64,000 nt of DNA from Chrysaora quinquecirrha (GCA_014526335.1 JACTAT010000001.1:654733-718732); one strand, 5' to 3'. Positions 34,900 through 47,207 are shown, counted from the first letter of the stretch. Notes: a model not told the origin generated them from the letters alone. A program made the numbers and translations.

Positions 34900-37854
34900 A
34901 ATCAGAAGTTTGTCTAGAGTTTCCTGTACCATGGGGTTGAAGGGGTATTGAAATACGCAAATACGCCTACTTTTGATCAACAAATACAAAAATTCGCCTA
35001 TTTTCGATGTCCCATGAATTTGTACCACGCCGTCATTTTACTCTGCACGGGGCAAAAAAGATCCGAAAATCCGTTTGAAAAGGTAGTCTACGTCCGAAAT
35101 ACGCCTTAGGGTGTATTTTTTGGATACCTCCTGTTTTTGGCAGACCTTCCAAATCCTCAACACGGAAAAGATTCCTGTACCAAAGAAACACGGTTGCCAA
35201 AAACGGTAGGCTGATCAGAACATCCTCTAACTAAACAATTCATTTCAAGCGAGAAATAGATTCCTTGCGATGTCTGCGAAACCTTCCAACTTCATGGCAC
35301 AGAAGGTTTTAGAAGCCTACCAAACCTGCCGTTTTCAGAAGACGGTACCCAAAAAATCCGCTTCTTGTAATAATCAAAACACGCCAATTCGCCAAGCCTT
35401 TCACCCTGTACTGAAAATTTCAACCCTTGCTTATTCTAACCCCCTCCCCTCCTAAGTAGATCTCACTTGTTGACTTCAGAAGTTCAATAAGATCTAATTG
35501 GAGGGTTTTCAGATGTATGTATCTGATAGAGTAAGAATATATTCGTCGAGAAATTTCAAGCAAAGAATTTATGTATTTCGTCGTCTTTGCAGAAAACAAA
35601 GAACAAGGCACTTCGTATGTATGAAGACGAATGCGACGTAGCTTGCTAAGTTTGGAGTTCATGGACGTTTTAAAAGCTTGGTGCCTTTGAGCTTGCCGCT
35701 ACTACATTAGCAAAACCAGGTATACAAGTCATATACATTTTCTGCATCAAAGTTTAAAAAGGTTGGTCCTGAATTCATAAAGTCAGCAATTTCAAATTTG
35801 GTTATTCGTTCTGAGGAACCTTGTCTAAGAGGGTGAGGATTGTTATTGGAAGAGTGGGTAAGATAAACTTCTGAAATCCTTCGCTCAGCAACTTCGAGGT
35901 TTTGATGAAAAATGTCCTTTTAGTACTCGCCTTGCAGAACTAAGGTATTAAGCTGGGCTGTTTTAGAAAATCAAAGGAGCTGATTTGAGGCAGAGTTCAG
36001 CGAGCTCGTAACTTGCTCAATGTAATGTGTCAATGCTAGAAAGCTAAGTCAGAGATTCGAAGAAATTTTCGAGCTTTTTTAACCGTGTTTACTGCGATTA
36101 AACCCTTGTCCGTGTAGAGTTCTTCTGGAGTGTTCTTACTAAGAAAAACATTGGTCAATCGAAGAGTGGTTGGTATGAACTAAAAGATAACAGTCAACAG
36201 ATAGAATCAAGTAAGACCTACTTCTAAGATAAAGAAAGATTTTCTTGGGTTGCTTTTGAGATTCTGTAAAGAAGCTTCCCATACTGAATCTATATAATGA
36301 TAAACTCGATTTGACAAATGGTTGCACTATAAACTCAGAAGATACTTTAGAGCTATACTCAAAGGTTCTTTAAACTAAACCAAACAGCTGTGTTTGGACT
36401 ATACTGAAGAAGATATCATTGAGCTATAATAGCAATCAAATGTATACTTCAGCATAAAGAAGGCTTATATATACAAAAGACACAAGAGTACAGCTCAGCT
36501 ATACTTGCAAAGCTGGAAAGAAAGATCTAGTTTGAGAAAGCAGGAAAATAGTTTGCACCAGCGAATTGATAGCCAGTTAACCTCAATTTGCATCTGACGC
36601 AGTTTTGCTCCGAATAACCCAGAAGTACCCAACGGCTGAGAGAAGGCTCCCGACATGATTTCGATACTACAAGTGGATTCTATTTACCACTGAGCTGGTA
36701 GAAAGCTTTGCTTATTTTGATTCGACGAATTGATATAGTAAAAAATCTTTAACCATAGTCAATAGAGAAACACTGTTTTTCTATTGATTATGCTTTAACG
36801 AAGCTTTCATCTCAGGGGCTCTTTTATATTCAAAAGATTTGCGTTTTAGACTGTTTATTTACTTAGCTATCCGTAAGGTGTCAGTAAAGTTGATTCATAG
36901 TTTTGTTTTAATTCAGTGCAGATACCTTGAAAGATACCTGCAGATAGGCGAGAAGTGCTTAAAACGTTTTGAAAAGATAATCACTTGATGGATAGAGAGT
37001 TTATGGATTTTCTGGTTAAGGAGAGGTGTTTGTAAAAGACTCGAAAATACTTGAAAGCTAAGAGATACAAGAGCTTTGCCCACATTTTCTTGGATAACAT
37101 TGTTCTTGGAAGGTTCACTGATATTTCTACTTAACAAGAAATTGCTGCAGACTTTGGTCAGTTGTTCTTCAAGTGCTGGAGACTGGATTAGTCCATGAGA
37201 CTACAGTAAGCGAGTTCGCTTCTTCAGGTCGATAGAATGTTTATATTTTGTTCAACAAATATTGGTTCAGAAAGGAACTAGGAATATTGTAGATACCTTC
37301 GACGACTGGTGGAGAAGGATTTGCATTTTATAGCTACTAGAAGGTATGAAAGATTTCTTAGGAAAGAAAGATTTCGTTTGAGACAACGCAGCATTAATAG
37401 TTTGCACCAGCGAATTCTTAGCCATAGTTAGGTTCAAATTTGCATTTGACTTGGGTAAGCTAAAATCTATGCATTCCCGGTAAACAAGAAATATAAAAGA
37501 CTGAGACTTGATACAATACAAGCACATTTTACTTTGATAGAACTCTATGATGTCAATATTTGAAGATTGCGGGAAAAAGTGCGGATCTGTTTCTGTTTTG
37601 TAAAGATTGGCTGAGAAGAACCTTAAGTGTTGAAGTTTGCAAAGACTTACTAACTACAGGGAAATCGATTCCACATATTGACCCCACTTCAATTTAAGAA
37701 CACCAAGGATACCTTCAACTGCAAGACTTGAGGAGTAGACAGTTTCACGTTCAGCTAAGTTTTCGTTTGATATTCATCGACTTCTGAATCCAAATCCAAA
37801 TCAAATCAAGTCGAATTCCAAACGTAGAACGGTCAGGGCGAGGTCAGATCAAAG
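34900..37854. other. Intergenic region upstream of the GPCR
   Basis: No gene was recognised. A roughly 45-bp segment is duplicated: atagtttgcaccagcgaatt at about 36,550 and again at about 37,401, both followed by atagccag or tagccata and aatttgcat. The DNA just upstream of 37,855 may be 5' UTR or promoter. Confidence 0.45.
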
Positions 37855-38808
37855 ATGAACACGACGACACCCAGTCCAATTTTCATATTCAAATCTCAAT
37901 GTTATTATTTCAACGAAACGTACTTTTATAACGACAGCGTGAGATGGAACTTCCTCGCTATTGGCGTAGCCAACGTGTTATTAGCTTTCGTAACTGCGGG
38001 GCTCAACATACTAACCTTGGTAGTCATATATAAGTCGAGAGACCTGCATACGCCATCGAACTTTCTGATAGCTGGGTTAGCGGCCGTCGACTCATTAACT
38101 GGGATACTAACATTCCCGATGCATGCGGCGGTGAATTTTCAATATAGCGAAGCTACGAGTTCATGTTGGTTGCGACTATTATTGACATTCGTCGGCTATT
38201 TTTTCGGGACGTGCGGGCTGTTGACGCTGCTTGTCGTCGCAACTGACCGATACATCGCCGTGTTCCATCCTTACAAGTATGCCGGTTTAACAGCAGAGAA
38301 ACGAAACATGCTGAAGCCACTCGCACTTACATGGTTCATCTCGCTACTTTTCGTAAGCCTGAGTTTCCTGACACCGAATTTTTTGCTCTACTCGATTTTC
38401 GTCTTCGTTACCCTTATCGTTCTGTGTGTCTGGAGTGTTTACTCGCAAGGGAAAATATTGAAAATAACGCGACAGATTATTCGTGAAATTAGGCCGTCGT
38501 CAAACGGAAAGCGCGATAGCTCACAAATGGCCGTACGATATAATTGCCCGACTGGACAGATATTCAGTGTTCCGACCGCCGAGTCTGTCCGAGCGGAGCT
38601 GAAAGACTTGAAGAGAAAAGCACGTGATCATTTGAATGCTGCGAAGGTCACGGTCTCAATAATTGGAGCGCAGTATTTATGCTACATACCACATGGAATC
38701 ATAGTCAATTTGTACTTATTCATGACACCTACAACCTCACTGCACATGGCACATGGCTGGACAGGCACCTTAGCCCTGATGAACTCTACTTTGAGTCGAA
38801 TCTTATAG
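37855..38808 (+). CDS. Rhodopsin-like (class A) GPCR, single exon, ending inside TM7
   Basis: A 317-residue seven-helix receptor. The N-terminus has N-glycosylation sites (Asn2, Asn20, Asn26). TM1 is about 34-58 (with GLN), TM2 about 70-92 (LAAVD), TM3 about 105-130 followed by TDRYIAVFHPYKY (DRY at 131-133), TM4 about 150-167, TM5 about 172-195, TM6 about 265-290 and TM7 from about 299. Cys104 matches the conserved TM3 cysteine. The chain ends MNSTLSRIL-stop, where class A receptors have NPxxY: Asn and Pro are replaced by Ser and Arg, and TAG stands at the Tyr. After the stop the frame stays open for 15 codons (DTVNRGRK...), as helix 8 would. The ligand is unknown. Either a very recent pseudogene or a truncated receptor. 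Confidence 0.88.
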   Translation: MNTTTPSPIFIFKSQCYYFNETYFYNDSVRWNFLAIGVANVLLAFVTAGLNILTLVVIYKSRDLHTPSNFLIAGLAAVDSLTGILTFPMHAAVNFQYSEATSSCWLRLLLTFVGYFFGTCGLLTLLVVATDRYIAVFHPYKYAGLTAEKRNMLKPLALTWFISLLFVSLSFLTPNFLLYSIFVFVTLIVLCVWSVYSQGKILKITRQIIREIRPSSNGKRDSSQMAVRYNCPTGQIFSVPTAESVRAELKDLKRKARDHLNAAKVTVSIIGAQYLCYIPHGIIVNLYLFMTPTTSLHMAHGWTGTLALMNSTLSRIL

Positions 38809-39307
38809 GATACAGTTAATCGAGGTCGCAAGAGCGCTCAGGTCATCTGGGACTGACAGGACTGACAGGTCTGACTAATTGCAGAAGTAGAATATGTCCA
38901 ACTTTCTGAAAATGTGCACCGACTAGTTGCCGTCAAAAAGGAACTAGTTGCCAAAGTTGCCTCAGCGCTTATGTTGATAGGTCAGTTGCGATAAATCAGT
39001 TCCAAAAAATCGCCGATCAGCAATCGGCAACTGGTTCTATCTGCAAGCAATGACGACATAAGCCAGGCTTGAAATTTCTGTTAGTTGTTTGTGTTATTAA
39101 TGAAGTGAAAACTTTGACAAACGGTGCTATACTAAAATCAATATAAAAGTTTTGTCTAAACCTCATGAACCCTAAATATTCAACACTGCTATTAAACCCA
39201 CATAATAAAAAAATCAACACAAACCCCCGGTAAAAATATGATTTGTAGTTGCAAATCAATAGGCAACACGGACCAATTCAGGGGGCTTAGCATGCTTGTT
39301 AAAGCAA

Positions 39308-42300
39308 TCATTTAAGGATGACAGCGTCCCACATCTTCTTTGTTTCTTCTTTCGCCTTCGCAGTGTCAGTGTAATTAAGGCAATCGATGTTCCAAAAAGC
39401 CAGACCACGCAGTCCAAGGTCCTTGATTCCATGGCGGTATTTTTTCGACAAGCTTTCTGGATCGTCATACCAAAATTGATGCATTTTCTCGTCATCTTCA
39501 TCTTTGTAGTTGAAAAATGGAGACTGGCTCTTTGCATCAAATTGCCGTCCACCTATCGCCTGCGAGAGGTATTTGGCCATGATTAATGAGTAGCAATATT
39601 GCCTGCCAGCAGCATCACTGCAAACTACTCCACGATATGGTACTTTCTTGATTTCGCAAGTGTTGCCCGAAAATTTAATGCATTCGTAATTGTAACCATA
39701 CCAAGGAAGGCCCAATACCAACTTCTTAGCGCTTATTCCAAGGTCCAGGAATTTCTTGATACCTATCAAGTAAAATAGGTGCAGAATAGTTTAATAAGTG
39801 CAGAATAGAATAGGTCCGAATAAATTCAGTGGAACTGGAATAGAGCCATTCCTTCGACCCATTCCTGGGGGGGGGGGTAATTTCAATATATCAGTGACGG
39901 GGGTGTGCCATTTTCGTAATAAAAATTTGACCCCAAAATTTATGGAAATTATAAGAAGTATACCCTAAACTTCACAAAGATATATGAATATAATACATAG
40001 AAATACCCAAAAGTCTGTTTTAGAATTATACAGCTGAAATTTACTTGACAGCTATTAAGACTTTTTCAAAATTGATCATCTTAGCAAAAATGATACCCCA
40101 AGTTTGTAATTTTAGCAAATTTGATACCCCAAAATTTATTTTCCACCCTTAAAAAGGTACCACAAAAATGGCACATCCCGTATCCATACATATGGGAGTT
40201 ACCCCCCACCCCCCCGGGGACCAATTCGTTTCGTTTGGTTGTTCTTGCTTGTTTAGACTTTCGTATCTAGAAATATGGGTTTTTGAGGGCGTGGAAAATA
40301 CCTTGGCAGGATTCGGGTCCACTAAGTAGGCGCAAACCTTTACGCAAAGACCTTCTGCGACGAAAAGTCGAAACGAATGGACGAACAGTAAATGCAGTTC
40401 TGTGCATGAATTTGGTGCACAAATTCTTTGTTTTGAATGCTGTTCATTGTTAAAGTTCTGGCAAAAAAAGAACAACGGTAAAGGGTCATATAGCACGGCC
40501 TTTTTAATGAAAACTCCAAGGGACAAAAACAATACATTTCCCACCCCGAACCACTGTCAATTTTTCTCTGCTTCCTGTCCCCCTATCACCCGGTCTGTTT
40601 TGACCCTTGGGGATATTGATTTCCCGCGCAAAGTAGACTGGGCTCGAACCTATTCCCACAGTAGGTCAGGTCGGGTCAAAAGTCGAAGTAATCCAATCCA
40701 TGGGAGAAGACATTTTGTGGCAGCAAGTTGCAAATGGCGGCACGTTTTGCTGTGTAAGAGGTTCTTCTTTCTGCTAAAAATCTTCTAACGACTGAAGATC
40801 TCATGCAGTCTTTTTCATTCAAAGAACTGTTTTGATTGATACAGAAGTCTCCTTTTGCGATTTTCGGAAGTCACAAGAATGGCGAAAAACAAGAACTGGC
40901 TGGATGGACCGAGCGGGACGGTGGACTAGGCCTAGGCCCTAGGCCAAGGCCAAAACACAAATGGACGACGTATCTCCTGCAAACGACTAACCCTACGAGT
41001 CTTGAGCGTAACGATGATGAAAAAAGTCAGATGAAGAGGTCCCCAGAAAATCAAGGTATGAGGAAAGCTTAAGCCTTCATTCATTATTCTTTGCAATTGT
41101 TATTTTTTGTTAAAGTGTTGAACATCAATCAATCTTCCTCTGCATCATCAACCCAAATGAGCAGCTTGGTGCTGCACTGCAGACAGTCTCTCGGTCATTG
41201 CTCAATGCTCATCAAAGTACCGTATTGGCAAAATCTATTATTTATTAAAGGAGGCATTTAAATCATTTGTGCGGTATAAGAGGTAGGGAGAAATTTTTCA
41301 CCTAAAATGAGAGAGAGTCAAGTGAGTGAAGCATCTATTTGGCACTCTGCCATTATGGGGGCCTATTATAGGGGGTACAGAAGCCATGAAACCATGAAAA
41401 AATCAGCTCAAAGCTGTGATTTATCATAAAATAAATAGCTAAGCTTTGGCTGAAACATTATGTACTTGGTTAACAATTAACTTTACATGTGAATCAACAT
41501 TAATCCGGTCGTTTTGGATAGGGTACTTTTCCCCAGATACCAGTCAGTCAAAAGATTGAAATGTAATAAAAGGTATGAAAAGCTTACCTCCAAATGTTGT
41601 TGAAAATGCCGAGTTTGGGCCAGCAACACATGGTCCATAGATCCGACTTCTTTCATCATATGACATGACAATCAAGAAATCTGTCACTTTTGCAAGAGCT
41701 GCATAATCATAGCAACGGTTATCAACACAATTAGGGGCCCATGCAACATCAATAGTCACCTTGAAAAGCAAAACGGAAATATCTAGCAAAATCAACTTAA
41801 CCCAAAGTGGAGTTAGATTTGGGGGAGACAGGTGAGAAGAGTTAAGAGGTTTGATTCAAATCTTTGATTATGGAAACTTATCATGAATGTAGAGGAGAGT
41901 TATCACCCTAAGCAAAAAGCCAAAAGGAATAATGAGATGTGGTGACATGGGGGAAAGAACTTCAATTGCACTACTTAGATCAGCTTTTTGCTATAAATTT
42001 GCTCTCTTTTCTTAACACAACCTATACTGTACCTTGCGAGTGTAAAAGTCCATTTGTCAACCAATTAACCAGTCCATTGAAATCAATCAATCAATCAACC
42101 AAGCAGTTCATTACAGTGAATTATTGCCGAGAGAGAATTATTAGGGAGTGCCCCAGGGCACAGACAAGAATAAGGCCCAGCAAAATAAGTACTTCTATTA
42201 TGAAAGTATTGTTATTATTAAGTAAGTATTGTTTGCTTTGAAATTGTGCATCAAAGTGGTACTTCCACAAGGCAAGTGCATTTGCTTTGAAAAAAGCCAT

Positions 42301-43816
42301 CAAACATTGTCGGTTCCTGTAATGCCCATGAACCCATTACCAGACTTTTGCTTTGAGACAGCCCTGTGCCAGCCCCCAGCCACCATGCAATCAGTTAAGC
42401 CAATGTGGTGTGTCAGCCTGGGTCAGTGATATCAGTTACCAAACCTCAGTAGACCAAAGGCATCCTCTTTGACATATTTCAAACTCCTTAGAAGCCATTT
42501 CTCCTCCACCCACAGGGAAAGTGGCACCTGCACAAAAGTTTGAAAAGATGGAGTATTGTGATGTACATTTTTAGTGCAAAACTCTGTGAAGGTGTAAAGG
42601 TTGCTATCCCTAGTAATATTATCCCATTGAAATACATACCTGAGATCCAGGGATTTCCTTATGGAATGCATCAGTCATTTCCTTTGAGAATGCAGTGAGT
42701 GCCTTAGCTTCTGGGGAATCTTTCTTTACTGCCTGTTCAACATCAATATTCACCCCATCGGCAAAGAGTTTCTTTGCTTTAGCCACTGCTTCAGTAATCT
42801 GTTCCTTGCGAAAAGCAGGATCAACAAGTTTTGACACAGTAATGTCAATCTTAAATGTCACTCGAACATTCTGGAAAGAAATAGAATTAGATTAGAGAAA
42901 TTTCAATTCGGGTTAATCTTTGATTTTTAATTTCCAAAGGGTGCCAAGGGGTGATTAATTTCATCCCCTCTTAAGATTTTTATCTTGGATTTGGATAAAT
43001 TAAGATATCATTTTTGGAGAAATGGGGGCTGGGGGCACAATGAATTGGTACTTGTGATGTGTTGCTGAAGAATAGTGTCCAACTTATGATTTTGGAAATA
43101 GAGGTCCTTTTGACAGTCCAACTCCAAACGTACCTGGGGGTAAAGGCTTGTTGTTTGCAAGTGTAGGTTTAATTGAGAAGTTAACACGATCCAACGGTTT
43201 TTTTTTTATATAAAAAACCGCTTTATAAGAAACCTACTAGTAAGATTTCTGGCAAATAACAATAGATTCTTTTGTACTTTTGTTTCTTATAACAATAGAA
43301 AACACTAGAAAATTAAGAAACTGTTACTAGTGAGGCTTTAGCTAGGTTTCTTATACAAAAAAAGCGTGAACGCCGCACCAAACGCAGAATTTTTCATGCC
43401 ATAAATTACAAATTACGGAGAAATAGGATAATTACTGTCATTACTCTGTTGTTGGCAAAAACACAACGCGGAAGGAAAACGAAAGAGCGCCGGCCGGCGA
43501 AGTTCGCCCTTGTTTTTTGAAACGTAAAACAAGGAAATCTAACCTTAGAATGTGCATAGCAAAGTAGTTTCTCATCCCAGTTACCAAAAACTGAAAGTGT
43601 CGTGAGTTTGCTCCAGTCATAATGTTGCCAGTGCGGTTCATCCGTGTAAGAAAAACCATATCCTTCTTGCCTAGGCCCAATCTTGAGTGCCGCACATAAA
43701 GATTTGTCTTTGCAATGACAATCGTCGTCGTAACTTTCGTTGTTTTCAAACGGTAGAGCTGAAGCTGGCAACAACGATGTTGATAAAATAAACGCAAAGA
43801 GGAGTAAAGTATTCAT
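39308..43816 (-). CDS. CTBS: Di-N-acetylchitobiase (GH18), 4 exons, 376 aa
   Basis: Lysosomal glycosidase that splits the reducing-end GlcNAc of chitobiose cores during Asn-linked glycoprotein breakdown. Exons: 43816-43544, 42870-42640, 41759-41588 and 39762-39308, totalling 1,131 nt in frame with normal splice sites. Residues 1-20 are a signal peptide (MNTLLLFAFILSTSLLPASA). A Cys-rich start (CHCKDKSLC) is followed by YDWSKLTTLSVFG and CYAHSK, as in the mammalian enzyme. The GH18 catalytic motif DGVNIDVEQ (129-137) keeps its Glu136. Later landmarks are VAWAPNCVDNRCYDY, FLIVMSYDE, LVLGLPWYGYNYEC, CSDAAGRQ and a C-terminal GLRGLAFWNIDCLNY. Length is normal (human 385 aa). Intron 3 carries an inverted-repeat element. 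Very confident. Confidence 0.95.
39867..40214. mobile_element. Inverted-repeat element (GGGGGGTAA...) in CTBS intron 3
   Basis: Left gggggggtaatttcaatata and gggggtgtgccattttcgta; right aaaaatggcacatcccgtat and gggagttaccccccaccccc in inverse order. Inside are tandem atttgataccccaaaattta-type blocks. About 350 bp, non-coding. Confidence 0.65.
40402..41070 (+). other. CTBS intron 3 remainder, no gene assigned
   Basis: Overlapping short ORFs (128 codons at 40,402-40,788 and 78 codons at 40,836-41,072) have no recognisable domain. They sit inside a chitobiase intron on the opposite strand. Read as chance ORFs. Confidence 0.4.
43196..43372. repeat. Foldback element with GCTTTATAAGAAACCTACTAG arms in CTBS intron 1
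   Basis: ctttataagaaacctactag at the left and agctaggtttcttatacaaa at the right form an inverted repeat, with ttactagt repeated inside. Pieces of the same aggtttcttataa motif occur at about 8,543, 14,357, 59,930, 61,000 and 61,095. Confidence 0.5.
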
Positions 43817-44428
43817 TGCCGTTTTCTGATCGGTTTTGCTTTGAAAGTTTCACTCTTTTCCAACTTCAACACGACAACAAAATATTCATCAACAAAAACT
43901 CGTTGAAATTGAAAGGAAAAAGTCACAAGTCAAATTATCATATCAAAAGACATTCACGTGAAAAGTGAAAAAGGCGAGAAGCTGTGGGTGAAAACAATTG
44001 GGTGAACGAACTCTTGACCACTGACGTGAAGACCGCGACGAAGTGTGAGAAGCCAAGCGAGCCAAGCTCGTATTGTCTGAAACCATAACCATGACTTTGC
44101 CAGGGACTTTGTTGAAACGGTCTGTGGAAGCAAAGTTTTTTCAAATGTGGTATTTTCCGGGCGAAAGGGGCACTTGACCATATTTGGTAAGGGGTGCTGC
44201 CAAGCTCATTTCGTGACCCCAACCTACATTGTTAAATGACACAATTTAAAATCGTATGTTCCATACACTGTTTTGGGTGGCACGTCTCCAGTGTCCCTAA
44301 ATTATACATGGTGCCCTCGAGGTTATTTCAAAACTGCTATGATAGCTAAATTTTAGCAGCCTTAGTCATTTTTTAGCCTATTTCTATAACGGGGAGGGGC
44401 ATGGGCAAAGCAGCCCCCGGGGAAGTTC

Positions 44429-44434
44429 TTTATT
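44429..44434 (-). terminator. Candidate polyadenylation signal for H6PD
   Basis: AATAAA on the minus strand (TTTATT on plus), about 190 bp beyond the H6PD stop codon. Confidence 0.5.
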
Positions 44435-44624
44435 TCTTCAAGTTATCTTGTTACTGTATCATGAAAAACTATCAGGCCGGAATGGGTAAGTGTACCCATT
44501 TTAAAAGTAACCCTAGGAGAATTCGGGTGTGTGTGGAGGTGGGAGCGTGTGATCGCATAGATCGTGGATGGCCTGGAATCATGTTGTTATCAAAATTTCA
44601 CGACAATAAGCTCTACTCTTAACA

Positions 44625-47081
44625 TCAATTTAAAACGTCTAATTTTCCAAATGCTACATTATCAATGTACCATGTTACTGAAGAAAAGTCCTGCTTTAAG
44701 AAAGATACTGGAAAATCAGTTAAATGTTTGCTTGTTTTCAATAAACTGATTACTTCTTTTTTCTTTTCACCAGTTACTACCACTGCTATTTTCTTTGCAG
44801 TGTTGATCAATTCCAAGGTCATTGACACTCTCATTGGAACATTATTTTGTGGACCCTTATCTGTGATGATAAATGGTGCTGTGGAGTGAAGTGCCTTGTT
44901 GTCACCAGGGAACAAAGATGCAATATGACCATCTGTCCCGACTCCGAGAATTATCAAGTCAAGTTTCATCGAAGGTATCCAAGATTTCATTTCTTTTTGA
45001 TAGTATTTTAGATTTTGCTCGTTGCACATCAAATTACCATTACCAACGGGCATGGGGTGAATATTATGGTAGGGAATTTGAAGACATTTTAATAAATTGT
45101 TGTGAATGAGATTGAAATTTGAATCTGAGTGATTAAGAGGAACACATCTTTCATCCACGATCCAGATATGGAGGCTGTGAGCTTGCAAATTGTCTTTCAA
45201 CTCACAAAGCTTTCTTAGAAGTGGTTTCACGCTACTGCCACCAGGCAAGGCAATGTGATACACATTATTACCTACAGCTGCATCATTAACTCCTCTCAAA
45301 ATATCAGATGACAGATTTTCAATCAAGTATTCCAGAGAACCTCTCTGTAATCTACTCCCAAGGAATGTTTCTTGTCTGACAGATGAAACCTTTATGCTAT
45401 TAGCAGGGGCATAAGCATCAAAAGCATCGTACGTAGATTCCTGCACATATTCATTCCATCGCAGCTTTCTGCTTTCTGCATCATAATGAAAAACTGGCAT
45501 CTTGTTTTGTTTTATGTCATACTTCATTAATGGAATTTGCTTAGACTGTATTGCAAGCTGCACTGGGTCCCATATTCTCCATGCCTCTATCATTGAATCA
45601 AACTCTACAAAATAAGATCTATCTCCTGTGTATATTTTATCAATCAGAGTAACATAAGCATCAATGACTTTCTTTGGCTTCACAACTAGTAGACCTTCCT
45701 CTGCACTAGCTTTATACCATGAAGATGAAAAGTCAAGCTTAAAGGCATCTTTCATGTTTTGAATTTCAATCGCAGGGCCATTATATTTTGCACTATGAAC
45801 ATAGAACTTTATGAAACTTGGTTTTTCTGGCTCTCCCGAATAACCTTCATCTGCAAAGGGATTGAAGCTTTTTCTTGTTCTGAAAATGATTTTCACATAA
45901 CCAGATTTCCCATTTAACTGCTTTCCACTCATCATTAAAATTGGAACATTTTGCCATTGCATTTGACTAGTATATAAAACAACAGCTGCAAATGTCGCAG
46001 TGGAACTGGCACTCTCAGCACTAGAATTCTTATCTTCCATAACATGCTTGTTATATTCTCCATACTGGCCTGCAATGGTCATTTCAGGCCCTGGGGAAGC
46101 AATGCTTTGTAATACACCTAATTTAAGTTTATCAATTGACTTATTTGTTTCCAGCAATGAACTTTGCACCAAGACTCTAGCTAAGACTTCAGTGAGATGA
46201 TTCTGCATAACATCAAGAACCACCCCATATTTATCATAAAATTCTGTTCTGCCCTTGCAGTCATTTTTTTCCTTCACGACTACTTCTATACGTTCAATAA
46301 ACTTATTATTCCATATATTTTCCAATAACTTATGATTTTTTGCTCTGAATTTCCATAGCTCATCCACCGTTTGTTTACCCAAATAATGGTCAACTCTGTA
46401 TATCTCACTTTCCTTGAAATACTTCAAAATTTCTTTTCCTAGGTTCCTTGCGGACATTTCATCTTGCCCGAACGGTTTTTCAAGAACAATTCTCAACTGC
46501 ACAGAACTTTCTTTTGGCCGTAAGTACAAGTTTATTAATTCTACAATACTTGCATAAGCAAATGGGGGAACTGACAAATAGAACACCCTTGCCCTTTCGT
46601 GAACCCCCTTTTCCTTGATGTCATTTTCAATAATATCTGACAATTTAGAATAATCGCTCTCGTCCTTGGTTTTGTGGTAGGAAAACAGCTCTGAGAACTT
46701 TGACAATCTTTCATCACACTTTTCCTTTTCACCTTGTGAAAATATTTTTGCGGAACATAATTTAGTTGACAGAAAATCTTGAAGCTTTTTGCTTCCCTCA
46801 GCGTTTCGTTTTCTGCCTGTGGCGAAAATTCTTAAATTATCCTTTCCATCGCTAATCTCATCTTTGGAAATATAAAGCATTTGTAGCCCTGGCCAGAGAT
46901 AACGTCTCGCCAGGTCACCCAGTGAACCAAAAAGTATAACTGTGGTCTGTGTTCGGTTGTGGTTGTTTGTACCAGGTTTAGGCCCATTTGTGGTTTCTTC
47001 TGCAATTGTACACTGTACAGAATAGCAAATCCATAAAAGGCAGAGTAATTGTTTCAGTGAAAGCCTAGAATTAAATTCCAT
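44625..47081 (-). CDS. H6PD: Hexose-6-phosphate dehydrogenase / 6-phosphogluconolactonase, ER lumenal, intronless
   Basis: Bifunctional first two steps of the ER pentose phosphate pathway, making lumenal NADPH from glucose-6-phosphate. 818 residues from Met at 47,081. I chose this start because it opens a signal peptide (SLKQLLCLLWICYSVQC); the frame is open upstream to 47,207, with other Mets that lack one. N-terminal half: dinucleotide loop LFGSLGDLARR (about 50-60), substrate motif YRVDHYLGKQ (about 228-237), catalytic-base region DVMQNHLTEVLA (about 290-301). C-terminal half (roughly 565-818): lactonase signatures ALPGGSSVKPLL, WIVDERCVPLNHSDSNFN and ILGVGTDGHIASLFPG. All catalytic regions are intact. 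Human H6PD is 791 aa and split by introns; here everything is in one exon. It lies about 800 bp from the CTBS start, on the same strand. Confidence 0.95.
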   Translation of the reverse strand: MEFNSRLSLKQLLCLLWICYSVQCTIAEETTNGPKPGTNNHNRTQTTVILFGSLGDLARRYLWPGLQMLYISKDEISDGKDNLRIFATGRKRNAEGSKKLQDFLSTKLCSAKIFSQGEKEKCDERLSKFSELFSYHKTKDESDYSKLSDIIENDIKEKGVHERARVFYLSVPPFAYASIVELINLYLRPKESSVQLRIVLEKPFGQDEMSARNLGKEILKYFKESEIYRVDHYLGKQTVDELWKFRAKNHKLLENIWNNKFIERIEVVVKEKNDCKGRTEFYDKYGVVLDVMQNHLTEVLARVLVQSSLLETNKSIDKLKLGVLQSIASPGPEMTIAGQYGEYNKHVMEDKNSSAESASSTATFAAVVLYTSQMQWQNVPILMMSGKQLNGKSGYVKIIFRTRKSFNPFADEGYSGEPEKPSFIKFYVHSAKYNGPAIEIQNMKDAFKLDFSSSWYKASAEEGLLVVKPKKVIDAYVTLIDKIYTGDRSYFVEFDSMIEAWRIWDPVQLAIQSKQIPLMKYDIKQNKMPVFHYDAESRKLRWNEYVQESTYDAFDAYAPANSIKVSSVRQETFLGSRLQRGSLEYLIENLSSDILRGVNDAAVGNNVYHIALPGGSSVKPLLRKLCELKDNLQAHSLHIWIVDERCVPLNHSDSNFNLIHNNLLKCLQIPYHNIHPMPVGNGNLMCNEQNLKYYQKEMKSWIPSMKLDLIILGVGTDGHIASLFPGDNKALHSTAPFIITDKGPQNNVPMRVSMTLELINTAKKIAVVVTGEKKKEVISLLKTSKHLTDFPVSFLKQDFSSVTWYIDNVAFGKLDVLN

Positions 47082-47207
47082 TGCTGAAAAATCCTTTCCT
47101 CCCAGCATAAAGCTAATTGCATGCCATAAGTGATGAAATATGAAATGAAAGTTTTCTTGTTCTACAACTTTAACTTCAATCAAACTTTGTTGTTTTGTTC
47201 TCACCAC

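Noticed and set aside
40402..41072. Gene nested in a CTBS intron
   Set aside because: No domain, no splice logic and ordinary intron composition; chance ORFs are more likely.
47082..47207. Upstream start of H6PD
   Set aside because: The added 42 residues would bury the signal peptide; the Met at 47,081 directly precedes it.
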